From Pelagibacterium sp. (GTDB lineage Bacteria; Pseudomonadota; Alphaproteobacteria; Rhizobiales; Devosiaceae): 64,000 bases of DNA. A program made the position numbers and the translations under genes. Where the stretch lies: the NCBI GenBank assembly GCA_002723255.1, contig PBNW01000031.1, positions 1 to 64,000 of the forward strand. The letters run 5' to 3'. The notes below the pieces were generated by a model that was given only the letters and a program-made list of their open reading frames with translations, ran no database searches and had not been told where the DNA came from. Each line of letters begins with the position of its first letter. The stretch's first letter is position 1. Of the stretch, positions 25,853 through 33,730 are shown piece after piece.

Positions 25853-25873
25853 GCGTGACGCGGGGATAAGTCC
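25853..25873 (-). promoter_or_regulatory. GTA motif copy 1, upstream of the small terminase gene
   Basis: Identical 21-bp sequence to 23967-23987, 129 bp upstream of the gp1 start, followed by GGTTAGGTT after 5 nt. Candidate start of the GTA operon. Confidence 0.6.
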
Positions 25874-25996
25874 TGCGATATTTCGTGAAACCCTCCCCCG
25901 TCCGGCGCGTTGGAAACGCCACACTGCCCATGCTCGCCCGTAAGGTCGTCGCGCCGATGCGGACTTATCGGACAGACGCTGATACGGAGTTCACCC

Positions 25997-26986
25997 ATGC
26001 ACCGCGCTCTCACCACCGCCCTTCTCGCCTCGCTTTCAATGCCCGTCATTGCCCAGAATTCCGACACGCTCGATATGGGCCGGGAGCGCTCCGAAGCGTT
26101 CCTTGCCGGCGATCTCGAGCCGATCTGGGAGGACATGACACCGCAAATGCAGGACGGCCTTGGCTCGCTCGATGATTTTTCGGCCTTCCGCCAGCAGGTC
26201 GTTACCGACCTCGGCGAGGAAACCGCAGTCCTGGACGAGCAATTCACCGCCGAAGGCGACTTTGGCGTCTATACGCGCGTTGGCGAATGGTCTTTGCTCG
26301 ACACGCCCATCGTCATGCAATGGTCCTTCGATTCCGGGGGCATGATCGCCGGATTTTTCGTCCAGCCCCAGCCCCAAGCGGCGCCCTCGGCCTATCTCGA
26401 TTATCAAACCGGAACCGATTTGCGCCTGCCCTTTGAGGGGGAGTGGTTCGTCTTCTGGGGCGGGCACGATATCGCCGACAATTACCATGCCGCCGATCCC
26501 GCCCAGCGCTTCGCCTATGATTTCGTTGTCCGCGAGGACGGCCGATCCTACAGCGGCGATCCTCAACGTCTTGAGAACTACCACTGCTGGGGCCGGGAAA
26601 TCCTGGCACCGGCCGATGGACAGGTGATCGCCATGGTCAACGATCTGGCAGACCAGCCGATCGGGGAAACCGATGCGGAAAATCCCGCGGGCAATCACGT
26701 CATCCTCGCTCTGGCCGACAATGAATTCGCCTTTCTCGCCCATATGCAGCAAGACACGATCACCGTGCAGCGCGGCCAGGAGGTTTCGGCGGGCGATGTG
26801 CTTGGATTGTGCGGCAATTCGGGCAACACCTCCGAACCGCACCTGCATTTCCACCTGCAGACCACGCCTGACCTGAGCGAGGGCGAGGGTCTTCCCGCCC
26901 AGTTTCAGAACATCGAAATCGACGGTGAGCCCGTTGCGCGCGGCGAACCGGTTCGCGGACAGACGGTCGCTCCGGCCACACCCTGA
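25997..26986 (+). CDS. Secreted M23 (LytM-type) metallopeptidase
   Basis: 329 residues. The ATG at 25997 has GGAG 7 nt upstream and begins a signal peptide (MHRALTTALLASLSMPVIAQ). Residues about 25-125 form a DUF3887-like domain (AEF-type: SEAFLAGDLEPIWEDMTPQM). The C-terminal half is a LytM peptidase: RFAYDFVVREDG near 175 and the metal-binding HxH in SEPHLHFHLQ near 280, with GDVLGLCGNSGNT before it. It likely cleaves peptidoglycan cross-links or acts on another periplasmic peptide. It is transcribed divergently from the GTA genes and is not part of them. Confidence 0.86.
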   Translation: MHRALTTALLASLSMPVIAQNSDTLDMGRERSEAFLAGDLEPIWEDMTPQMQDGLGSLDDFSAFRQQVVTDLGEETAVLDEQFTAEGDFGVYTRVGEWSLLDTPIVMQWSFDSGGMIAGFFVQPQPQAAPSAYLDYQTGTDLRLPFEGEWFVFWGGHDIADNYHAADPAQRFAYDFVVREDGRSYSGDPQRLENYHCWGREILAPADGQVIAMVNDLADQPIGETDAENPAGNHVILALADNEFAFLAHMQQDTITVQRGQEVSAGDVLGLCGNSGNTSEPHLHFHLQTTPDLSEGEGLPAQFQNIEIDGEPVARGEPVRGQTVAPATP

Positions 26987-27072
26987 CCTCGGGCATTCAC
27001 CTGGGAAATTTAAGGAACCTGTCGGCGCCGATCGTGTTGTGCCCTGTGAGGCAATCGCACCGGGAGAGCATC

Positions 27073-29706
27073 ATGGACGACACGCATCGCGCGCGCCGCG
27101 GCTTCGGCTTTTGGGCCGCAATGGTCATCGGAGCCATCATCTTGATTTTCGGGGTTCCCATCCTGGGCGGCGGGGTCTGGCTCGCGGCACTTGGCGGATC
27201 CTGGTATTACATTCTGGCCGGTATCGGCCTTGTGCTCACCGCGTTTTTTCTGTTCCGACGCTCCATGCTCGCCGTCTGGGTTTATCTCGTAACCTTTGCG
27301 GGCACCGTCGCCTGGGCGCTCTGGGAGGCCGGGCTTGACGGCTGGGCACAGGTTCCGCGCCTTGTTGCGCCTACCGTCGTGCTCGTTCTGGTCCTTGCAA
27401 CCATCCCCGCCCTGCGCGGACGCCTGGCCCGCCCTGCCGGCACCGCCGCCGCAGCGATTGCCGGCGGGCTGGCGCTTGTCGGCTCGCTCTCGGTTCTGAC
27501 CCTGTCACAGCAGGGCACCGCCATCGCCCAGGACGCCCCGGCGGCCGATGAGCCGGCGCCGATCCAAGAAACCCAAGCGCCGGTGACCGAAATTCTCCCT
27601 GAGGAGCCCGGCGAAGTGCCGGAAGGCCAGGTGCCTGCGGTCGAAGCCGAAGAACCGGCAGCGGACGAGGAGACTGCGCCATTGTCGCCCGAACCGCCGG
27701 CCGCGCCTGACGCCGCCGAAGACACCGCGACCGAGACCACGCCGACCGGCGTCGAGGCCCGCGCCCCGCTCGATACGATGGAGATCGGTGAGAACTGGCC
27801 CGCCTATGGCGGCAATTATCGTGGCACGCGCTATTCGCCGCTCACCGGGTTCACCCCGGAAAATGTCAGCGAATTGACCCGCGTATGGGAGTTCAATTCG
27901 GGCGATATGCCCGGAGAAGATGCGTCCAGCTATTCGCCCGAGAACACGCCGCTCAAGGTTGGCGACGATCTTTTTCACTGCACCGCCATGGGCATCATGG
28001 TGGCCATCGACGCGGCAACCGGCCTTGAGGAATGGCGCTACGATCCGGACGTCCCCACCGACGCCATTCCCTATGGCGCAACCTGCCGCGGCGCCGCCTA
28101 TTTCGAAGTGCCCGACGCCGATCCGGACACCATCTGCGCCACCCGCGTCCTGTGGGGCACGCTCGACGCCCGCCTGATCGCCGTCGATACGCGCACCGGC
28201 CAGCCCTGCCCCGATTTCGGGATGAATGGCGAAGCCTATCTCGAAGACGGCCTGGGCGACACGGTACCGGGCTGGTACGCAATCACATCGCCCCCCACCA
28301 TCGTGCGCGGCATCGCGGTCATGGGTGCCCAGGTCAATGACGGCCAGGCCGAAGACGCCCCTTCGGGTGTCGTGCGTGGCTATGATGCGGTCACGGGCGA
28401 ACTCGCCTGGGCCTGGGATCTGGAAAATCCCGACAGCCGCACCGCGCCCCCCCAAGGCGAGACCTATTCGCGCGGCACGCCCAACATGTGGACCATCGCC
28501 GCGGCCGATGAGGAGCTGGGCCTGGTCTATCTGCCCCTGGGCAATTCGGCCGTCGATTATTACGGCTCGAACCGCTCGGACCTGGAAAACGAATACGCCA
28601 CCTCGATCGTCGCCGTTGACGTGACCACCGGGGACGACGTCTGGCATTTCCAGACGGTCCATAACGATGTCTGGGATTACGATCTGGGCAGCCAGCCTGC
28701 GCTTGTCGATTTCCCCACCGGCGATGGCAGTGTTCCCGCCATCATCGTTTCCTCCAAACAGGGCGATATCTATGTTCTCGACCGCGAGACCGGTGAGCCG
28801 CTGTTTGCCCCTGAGGAGCGCGAGGTGCCCCAGGGCGGCGTTGAACCCGAGTATCTTTCGCCCACCCAGCCCTTTTCGACCTATCACACGCTCGCCTTCG
28901 AGCCGCTGGAAGAAAAGGACATGTGGGGCATGACCCCGCTCGACCAGCTCTGGTGCCGCATCCAGTTCCAGCAGGCCCATTACGAGGGCATGTATACCCC
29001 GCCAACCTCCGATCAGCACTGGATCCAGTATCCGGGCTACAATGGCGGGCAGGACTGGGGATCGCTGGCCATCGACGAAGACCGCGGCATCATGATCGCC
29101 AATTACAACAACATGCCCAACCACAACCGACTTGTCCCGCGTGAAGAGGCCGACGAAATGGGCGTGCAGGCCATTTTCGAGCCCGGCTGGGAGCGCGGGG
29201 CCGAAGGTCCGGGTCCGCAGCTCGGGTCGCCCTACGCCATCTCGGTCAATGCCGGCTGGCGTCAGTGGACCGGCCTTCTGTGCAGCGAGCCACCCTATGG
29301 CGGCATCCGGGCCATCGATCTGGAGACAGGCGAGACCCTTTGGGACAAACCCTTCGGCAGCGCCCGCAAGAATGGTCCCTGGGGCATCCCCTCCATGCTG
29401 CCCATCGATATCGGCACGCCCAACAATGGCGGCCCGGTCGTCACCGCCGGCGGTCTGATCTTTATCGCCGCCACCACCGACGATCTGATCCGGGCCATCG
29501 ATATCGAAACCGGCGAAACGGTCTGGCAGGACACCCTGCCCGGCGGCGGGCAGACCACGCCCATCGTCTATGAAGTGGCCGGCCGCGAATTCCTGGTCGT
29601 CGCACCGGGCGGCCACCACTTCATGGAAACACCGGTCTCGGACGCCGTCATCGCCTGGGCCCTGCCCGAAACCGGCGAAGCGGTCGAGGGCGCCGCCAGC
29701 CAATAA
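27073..29706 (+). CDS. gcd: Membrane-bound PQQ-dependent dehydrogenase, glucose/quinate/shikimate family
   Basis: 877 residues from the ATG at 27073 (GGGAG upstream). Four to five membrane helices (about residues 15-150) form the quinone-binding anchor. A Pro/Glu/Ala-rich acidic linker of about 80 residues (roughly 155-240) follows, longer than in the ~800-residue E. coli enzyme. The eight-bladed propeller domain begins near WPAYGGNYRGTRYSPLTGFT and has the conserved VHNDVWDYDLGSQPALVDFP with active-site Asp, and WGMTPLDQLWCRIQFQ. It oxidises a sugar or cyclic polyol in the periplasm and feeds electrons to ubiquinone. The exact substrate is not certain. Confidence 0.9.
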   Translation: MDDTHRARRGFGFWAAMVIGAIILIFGVPILGGGVWLAALGGSWYYILAGIGLVLTAFFLFRRSMLAVWVYLVTFAGTVAWALWEAGLDGWAQVPRLVAPTVVLVLVLATIPALRGRLARPAGTAAAAIAGGLALVGSLSVLTLSQQGTAIAQDAPAADEPAPIQETQAPVTEILPEEPGEVPEGQVPAVEAEEPAADEETAPLSPEPPAAPDAAEDTATETTPTGVEARAPLDTMEIGENWPAYGGNYRGTRYSPLTGFTPENVSELTRVWEFNSGDMPGEDASSYSPENTPLKVGDDLFHCTAMGIMVAIDAATGLEEWRYDPDVPTDAIPYGATCRGAAYFEVPDADPDTICATRVLWGTLDARLIAVDTRTGQPCPDFGMNGEAYLEDGLGDTVPGWYAITSPPTIVRGIAVMGAQVNDGQAEDAPSGVVRGYDAVTGELAWAWDLENPDSRTAPPQGETYSRGTPNMWTIAAADEELGLVYLPLGNSAVDYYGSNRSDLENEYATSIVAVDVTTGDDVWHFQTVHNDVWDYDLGSQPALVDFPTGDGSVPAIIVSSKQGDIYVLDRETGEPLFAPEEREVPQGGVEPEYLSPTQPFSTYHTLAFEPLEEKDMWGMTPLDQLWCRIQFQQAHYEGMYTPPTSDQHWIQYPGYNGGQDWGSLAIDEDRGIMIANYNNMPNHNRLVPREEADEMGVQAIFEPGWERGAEGPGPQLGSPYAISVNAGWRQWTGLLCSEPPYGGIRAIDLETGETLWDKPFGSARKNGPWGIPSMLPIDIGTPNNGGPVVTAGGLIFIAATTDDLIRAIDIETGETVWQDTLPGGGQTTPIVYEVAGREFLVVAPGGHHFMETPVSDAVIAWALPETGEAVEGAASQ

Positions 29707-29714
29707 ACGAAAAT

Positions 29715-29740
29715 ACCACCCGCCTTGCCAGGCGGGTGGT
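29715..29740 (+). terminator. Hairpin after the PQQ dehydrogenase gene
   Basis: Perfect 10-bp stem ACCACCCGCC / GGCGGGTGGT with a 6-nt loop, 9 bp after the stop codon. No U-tract follows on the plus strand, so termination may be incomplete or the hairpin may protect the 3' end. Confidence 0.65.
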
Positions 29741-29865
29741 GCCCCTGCCCTGTCCAGCCGCACAACCCGCCGGCGCATCCCTGCGCCACCAACGCCCCTT
29801 GACCGGCCCCATCAAATCCGATTTGGCTTTCCGCGCCCGAAATCACTTCAGGAACCTGTCCCAAG

Positions 29866-30663
29866 ATGCGCGGCCAGCTCGCTCTCCTGCTCTCCTCCCG
29901 TCGCTGGGAGCAGTTCATCATCGCGGTGATCGTCATCAACGCCATCACCCTGGGGCTCGAAACCTCTCCCGAAATCATGGCCGCCATCGGCCCGGTGCTG
30001 ATCGCGCTCGATGCGATCATCCTGACGATCTTCGTTGTCGAGATCGCATTGCGCCTTTACGCGCATGGGCTCAAATTTTTCCGCGACCCGTGGTCGATCT
30101 TCGATTTCGCCATCGTCGCCATCGCGCTCGTCCCGTCCTCGGGCCCGTTCACCGTGTTGCGCGCCCTGCGAATCCTGCGGGTGCTGCGCCTGATCTCGGT
30201 CATTCCCTCGCTGCGCAAGGTGATCGGCGGGCTCGTTGCCTCGCTGCCTGGGCTCGCTTCGATCTTTGTCCTGCTGCTGCTGGTGTTTTACGTTTTCGCC
30301 GTCATGGCGACCAAGCTCTACGGCCCGAGCTTTCCCGACTGGTTCGGCACGATCGGCGCTTCGCTCTATACCCTGTTCCAGGTCATGACGCTCGAAAGCT
30401 GGTCGATGGGAATCGTGCGCCCGGTCATGGAGGTCCATCCCGAGGCCTGGATGTTCTTTATCCCCTTCATCGCCTGCACCGCGTTCACCGTGCTCAACCT
30501 GTTCATCGGTGTGATCGTCTCGGCCATGCAGGAAGAACACGATTCCGAAGCCACCACGCAGCGCCAGGAACTGCGCGGCGAAACCGAACTCGTGCTGGCC
30601 GAAGTCCGCGCCCTGCGCGCCGAAGTCGCCGAGCTGCGCCGCGAGCGGTCGGCAGGGCAATAG
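29866..30663 (+). CDS. NaChBac-type voltage-gated sodium channel
   Basis: 265 residues forming one six-helix subunit of a homotetrameric channel. S4 is LRALRILRVLRLISVIPSLR (about residues 97-116) with regularly spaced Arg gating charges. The pore selectivity filter is TLESWSM (about 174-180), the same as in NavAb. After S6 (FTVLNLFIGVIVSAMQEE) a charged coiled-coil tail (LAEVRALRAEVAELRRERSA) fits the family's C-terminal four-helix bundle. In marine bacteria such channels have been linked to motility and pH homeostasis. It stands alone here with no obvious partner. Confidence 0.94.
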   Translation: MRGQLALLLSSRRWEQFIIAVIVINAITLGLETSPEIMAAIGPVLIALDAIILTIFVVEIALRLYAHGLKFFRDPWSIFDFAIVAIALVPSSGPFTVLRALRILRVLRLISVIPSLRKVIGGLVASLPGLASIFVLLLLVFYVFAVMATKLYGPSFPDWFGTIGASLYTLFQVMTLESWSMGIVRPVMEVHPEAWMFFIPFIACTAFTVLNLFIGVIVSAMQEEHDSEATTQRQELRGETELVLAEVRALRAEVAELRRERSAGQ

Positions 30664-30686
30664 CGGCGTCGGGCGCAAGTTTTCCA

Positions 30687-30726
30687 CCGTCATCGAACCG
30701 TCACCGGCAGGTGACCTGACTGTCAC
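30687..30726 (+). promoter_or_regulatory. Four tandem Pho-box half-sites upstream of the alkaline phosphatase gene
   Basis: CCGTCAT (30687), CCGTCAC (30698), AGGTGAC (30709) and CTGTCAC (30720) are spaced exactly 11 bp apart, the arrangement bound by PhoB (consensus CTGTCAT repeated every 11 bp). The last half-site ends 47 bp before the start codon. Confidence 0.85.
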
Positions 30727-30773
30727 ACAAGCCAAATAGCGTCCGCATCGATCGAAACCCCATGGAGGCAACC

Positions 30774-32255
30774 ATGTTTCGTCGGACGCTAGTGTCTACC
30801 CTTACCATCGCGCTTTGCGCATCCACCGCTCTCGCTCAGGACGTCGCCCAAAGCGGCAGCGAATATTTCACCGCCGGTCAGGACCAGATCGCCGAGCGGA
30901 TCGCCGCAGAGCCCAATACCAACCAGGCCAAGAACGTCATCCTGTTCGTCGTCTACGGCATGGGCGTGAACACCAATTATGGCATCCGCCTGTTCCAGGG
31001 CCAGGAAATGGGCCTTCTGGGCGAAGAACATAACCTTCCCCATGATTTGTACCCGAACTCGGCGATCATCAAGACCTACAACATCAACGCCCAGACCCCC
31101 GATTCCGCACCGACCGCCGGCGCGATGAACACCGGCGTCAAGCAGGTCTTCAACACCATCAACATGGCCGACACCGTCATCCACGACGATTGCTCGACCG
31201 AAGCCCCGCTGACCCTGTTCTCGGAAATGCTTTCGGAAGCCGGCAAGTCGGTCGGCGTCGTTTCCACGGCCCGCATCACCCACGCCACGGGCGCTGCCGT
31301 CTACGCCAAGACCGCCAACCGCAACTGGGAAAACAACGCTCCCGAAGGCTGCGTTGATATCGCTACCCAGCTGGTCGACCAGATGGAAGCCGGCGTTATC
31401 GACATCGCTCTTGGTGGCGGCGCGCGTTCGTTTGCGCCCGAAGGCACCGAAATCGAAGTCGGCACCGGCAACCGCCCGGACGATGTGAACCTGATCGATC
31501 GCGCCACCGAAATCGGTGCCCAGGTCGTTTACAACGCCGAGCAGCTTTCTTCGGCCGACATGACCGCTCCGGTCCTCGGACTGTTCACCAATTCGGACAT
31601 GAACTACGAGCATGACCGTCCTGAAGGCGAGCCTTCCATCGCCGACATGACCGAAGCCGCCATCACGTCCCTGCAGGGCAACGAAGAAGGCTTCTACCTG
31701 ATGGTCGAGCCGGGCCGCGTCGATCACGCCAGCCACGGCGGCAACGCCCACCGCACCTTCACCGACGGCGTCGCTTTCGCCGAGGCCCTCGCTCTGGCCG
31801 ACGAAATGACCGATGACGAAGATACCCTCATCATCGTCACCGGCGACCACGAACACGCCATCGTCTTCAACGGCTATTGCGGCCGCGGCACGCCGATCAC
31901 CGGTCTTTGCATGGACGTTGCCGCTGGTCAGGTCGAGCATTCGGGTGAACCCGTTCTCGCTGCCGACGGCAAGCCCTACACCGTCGTCGGTTTCGGCAAT
32001 GGCGCCGGCTCGGTTCTGGTCGAACAGGAAGACGGCTCCTACTCGGGCGAACGTCCTGAACTGACCCAGGAAGAAGCTCAGGATCCCGATTACCTGCAGC
32101 AGGCGCTGATCCCGGCCTCCTCGGAAAGCCACTCGGGCGTTGACGTTGGTCTCTGGGCCAAGGGCCCCTGGGCGCACCTGTTCGGTGGCACGATGGATCA
32201 GGAAATGATCTTCCACGTCATGCACCACGCCACGCTGGATGCCGCTGCCGAATAA
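30774..32255 (+). CDS. phoA: PhoA-family alkaline phosphatase with an altered metal site
   Basis: 493 residues from the ATG at 30774 (GGAGG upstream). A signal peptide ends near STALAQDV. The nucleophile Ser is in TPDSAPTAGAMNTGVKQ (residue 111), and further metal ligands are present in MVEPGRVDHASHGGN, TGDHEHAIVF and SSESHSGVDVGLWAKG. However, the first metal-ligand motif, normally GDGMG, reads VVYGMG: Tyr replaces the Asp equivalent to E. coli Asp51 (codon TAC at 30954-30956, residue 61). The upstream Pho boxes imply phosphate-starvation control. It may have low or changed activity, or use another ligand. Confidence 0.9.
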   Translation: MFRRTLVSTLTIALCASTALAQDVAQSGSEYFTAGQDQIAERIAAEPNTNQAKNVILFVVYGMGVNTNYGIRLFQGQEMGLLGEEHNLPHDLYPNSAIIKTYNINAQTPDSAPTAGAMNTGVKQVFNTINMADTVIHDDCSTEAPLTLFSEMLSEAGKSVGVVSTARITHATGAAVYAKTANRNWENNAPEGCVDIATQLVDQMEAGVIDIALGGGARSFAPEGTEIEVGTGNRPDDVNLIDRATEIGAQVVYNAEQLSSADMTAPVLGLFTNSDMNYEHDRPEGEPSIADMTEAAITSLQGNEEGFYLMVEPGRVDHASHGGNAHRTFTDGVAFAEALALADEMTDDEDTLIIVTGDHEHAIVFNGYCGRGTPITGLCMDVAAGQVEHSGEPVLAADGKPYTVVGFGNGAGSVLVEQEDGSYSGERPELTQEEAQDPDYLQQALIPASSESHSGVDVGLWAKGPWAHLFGGTMDQEMIFHVMHHATLDAAAE

Positions 32256-32278
32256 CGGCCCCGATCACAAATTTCGGA

Positions 32279-32304
32279 GGGGCCGGATTTCCGGCCCCTT
32301 TTTC
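32279..32304 (+). terminator. Rho-independent terminator of the alkaline phosphatase gene
   Basis: AGGGGCCGGA TT TCCGGCCCCT followed by TTTT, 24 bp after the stop codon. Confidence 0.93.
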
Positions 32305-32318
32305 ATTGGACTGTCACA
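32301..32318 (+). promoter_or_regulatory. Possible weak Pho box before the Tat-exported protein gene
   Basis: TTTTCAT (32301) and CTGTCAC (32312) are 11 bp apart; the second is identical to the last half-site of the alkaline phosphatase promoter. The first overlaps the terminator T-tract, so it may be chance. Confidence 0.35.
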
Positions 32319-32390
32319 CAGCACGGGCCGCGACCTGTTAAAAGTGGTCTCGAACCGATTTCGTCCACTCCGGCACAAGGAATTTGAGTC

Positions 32391-32828
32391 ATGAACAGAC
32401 GCGGATTTTTTGCCACTGCCTCCGGCGCCGTTCTGGCCGCCCCCTTCATCGCCACGGGCGCCATCGCCGCCGAGCCCCAGGTGCGCCTGCGCGAACTCTA
32501 CGAAAAGGACATGAGCTTTACGCCCTTCGCCCAGCAGAACGAGGGCGCGCGCGTCGCCATCGAGGGCTTCATGGCGCCCCCGCTCAAGGCCGATTCCAAT
32601 TTCTACGTTCTGACCAACATCCCCATGGCGGTCTGCCCGTTCTGTTCGTCCGAAGCCGATTGGCCCAACGATATTCTGGCCGTCTATGCCCAGCGTGTCG
32701 TCGATAACATCCCCTTCAACGTCAAGATCATCACCCGTGGCACGCTCGAGTTGGGCACCTATACCGATCCCGAACTGGGCTTTGTCTCCCGCGTCCGCCT
32801 TGTCGACGCCGTGCAGGAACGCGCCTGA
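32391..32828 (+). CDS. Tat-exported DUF3299-like protein of a metal ABC operon
   Basis: 145 residues. The N-terminus MNRRGFFATASGAVLAAPFI is a twin-arginine-type signal (RRGFF). The mature part contains EGARVAIEGFMAPPLKADSN and TNIPMAVCPFCSSEADWPND with a CxxC pair that could bind metal. The region resembles DUF3299 proteins, one of which (ZrgE) accompanies the Vibrio Zrg zinc ABC system; that match is by eye and tentative. An ABC ATPase, a permease and a His-rich periplasmic protein follow. Confidence 0.6.
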   Translation: MNRRGFFATASGAVLAAPFIATGAIAAEPQVRLRELYEKDMSFTPFAQQNEGARVAIEGFMAPPLKADSNFYVLTNIPMAVCPFCSSEADWPNDILAVYAQRVVDNIPFNVKIITRGTLELGTYTDPELGFVSRVRLVDAVQERA

Positions 32829-33049
32829 CATGCGCCGGGCGCACCCAGCGCGGAGCGCGCCCGCCGGCTGGCTGACCGACATGCCGGCGCTCGTCGACAT
32901 ACCCGCATCGACCCCGCCCCCGCGCTTTCCGGGCGAAGGCCGGGATTCAAAGCCCGGTGCCCCTCTCAAACGGGTGCGCCGCCCGCAGCGTCGGGCCAGG
33001 CCCCTTTCGCCCTCCCGGCCCTTGTCCCTATCCGAACCGACCTGACCCC

Positions 33050-33730
33050 ATGAGCATCGGCCTTTCCGTCAGCGGCCTCGAGGTCAAGGCACCTTCGGGC
33101 CGGACCCTTCTTGCGGTTCCCGATTTCGCGCTTGCGCCCGGCACCTGCCTGGGCGTGCGTGGTCCCTCGGGCGCCGGCAAATCGACATTTCTTTTCGCCC
33201 TTGCCGGTCTCGCGGAGAACGCCACGGGCTCGGTCGCCTGGGAGGCAACCGATCTGATGCCTCTTTCGGGCGAAGCGCGCGCCAAATTCCGCCGCCACCA
33301 TGTGGGCATGGTGTTCCAGGATTTCCTCTTGTTCGAGGAGCTCTCCGCCGCCGCCAACGCCGCCCTGCCCGGTGCCTACGCGTCCCGAACCCGGCAGGCG
33401 GGCATTGCAAAAACCGCCCGATCGGTCCTGACCCGCCTTGGCATCACCCATGGCGCGCGCACGGTCGAAAGCTTTTCGGGCGGCGAACGCCAGCGCGTCG
33501 CCATCGCCCGCGCCCTTGCGGCAAACCCGGAAATCATCCTCGCCGATGAGCCCACCGCCAGTCTCGACCGCAAGACGGCCGACGCGCTGATAAACGATCT
33601 GGTCGCCCTCGCCCGCGACGAGGGCAAGACCCTGATCGCCGTCAGCCACGATCCGGCCGTCTATTCGCGCATGGATCGGGTGATCGAAATCATCGATGGC
33701 CGCATCGCGTCGGACGAGGGCAATCCATGA
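33050..33730 (+). CDS. ABC transporter ATP-binding protein (LolD/MacB-type)
   Basis: 226 residues from the ATG at 33050; the frame is open upstream but homology starts at MSIGLSVSGLEV. Walker A GPSGAGKST, Q-loop GMVFQDFLLFEEL, signature SFSGGERQRVAIARAL, Walker B EIILADEPTASLD and H-loop SHDPAVY are all intact. The stop overlaps the permease start by 4 bp. The 221-bp gap upstream holds only GC-rich sequence with no clear promoter. Confidence 0.88.
   Translation: MSIGLSVSGLEVKAPSGRTLLAVPDFALAPGTCLGVRGPSGAGKSTFLFALAGLAENATGSVAWEATDLMPLSGEARAKFRRHHVGMVFQDFLLFEELSAAANAALPGAYASRTRQAGIAKTARSVLTRLGITHGARTVESFSGGERQRVAIARALAANPEIILADEPTASLDRKTADALINDLVALARDEGKTLIAVSHDPAVYSRMDRVIEIIDGRIASDEGNP

Noticed and set aside
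18680-25873. Interpretation as an ordinary prophage
   Set aside because: No integrase, repressor, replication genes or attachment-site repeats were seen; gene order and families match the GTA cluster.
27505-29778. Minus-strand open frame of 757 codons opposite the PQQ dehydrogenase gene
   Set aside because: Antisense shadow of a high-GC gene; the plus-strand frame carries all family motifs.
30789-32228. Minus-strand open frame of 479 codons opposite the alkaline phosphatase gene
   Set aside because: Antisense shadow; no ribosome site or recognisable domain.
32905-32960. Third copy of the CCCGGGCGAAG...GGGAT repeat family upstream of the ABC ATPase gene
   Set aside because: Only a short stretch (CCGGGCGAAGGCCGGGATTC) is similar and the second hairpin half is missing; too weak to call.
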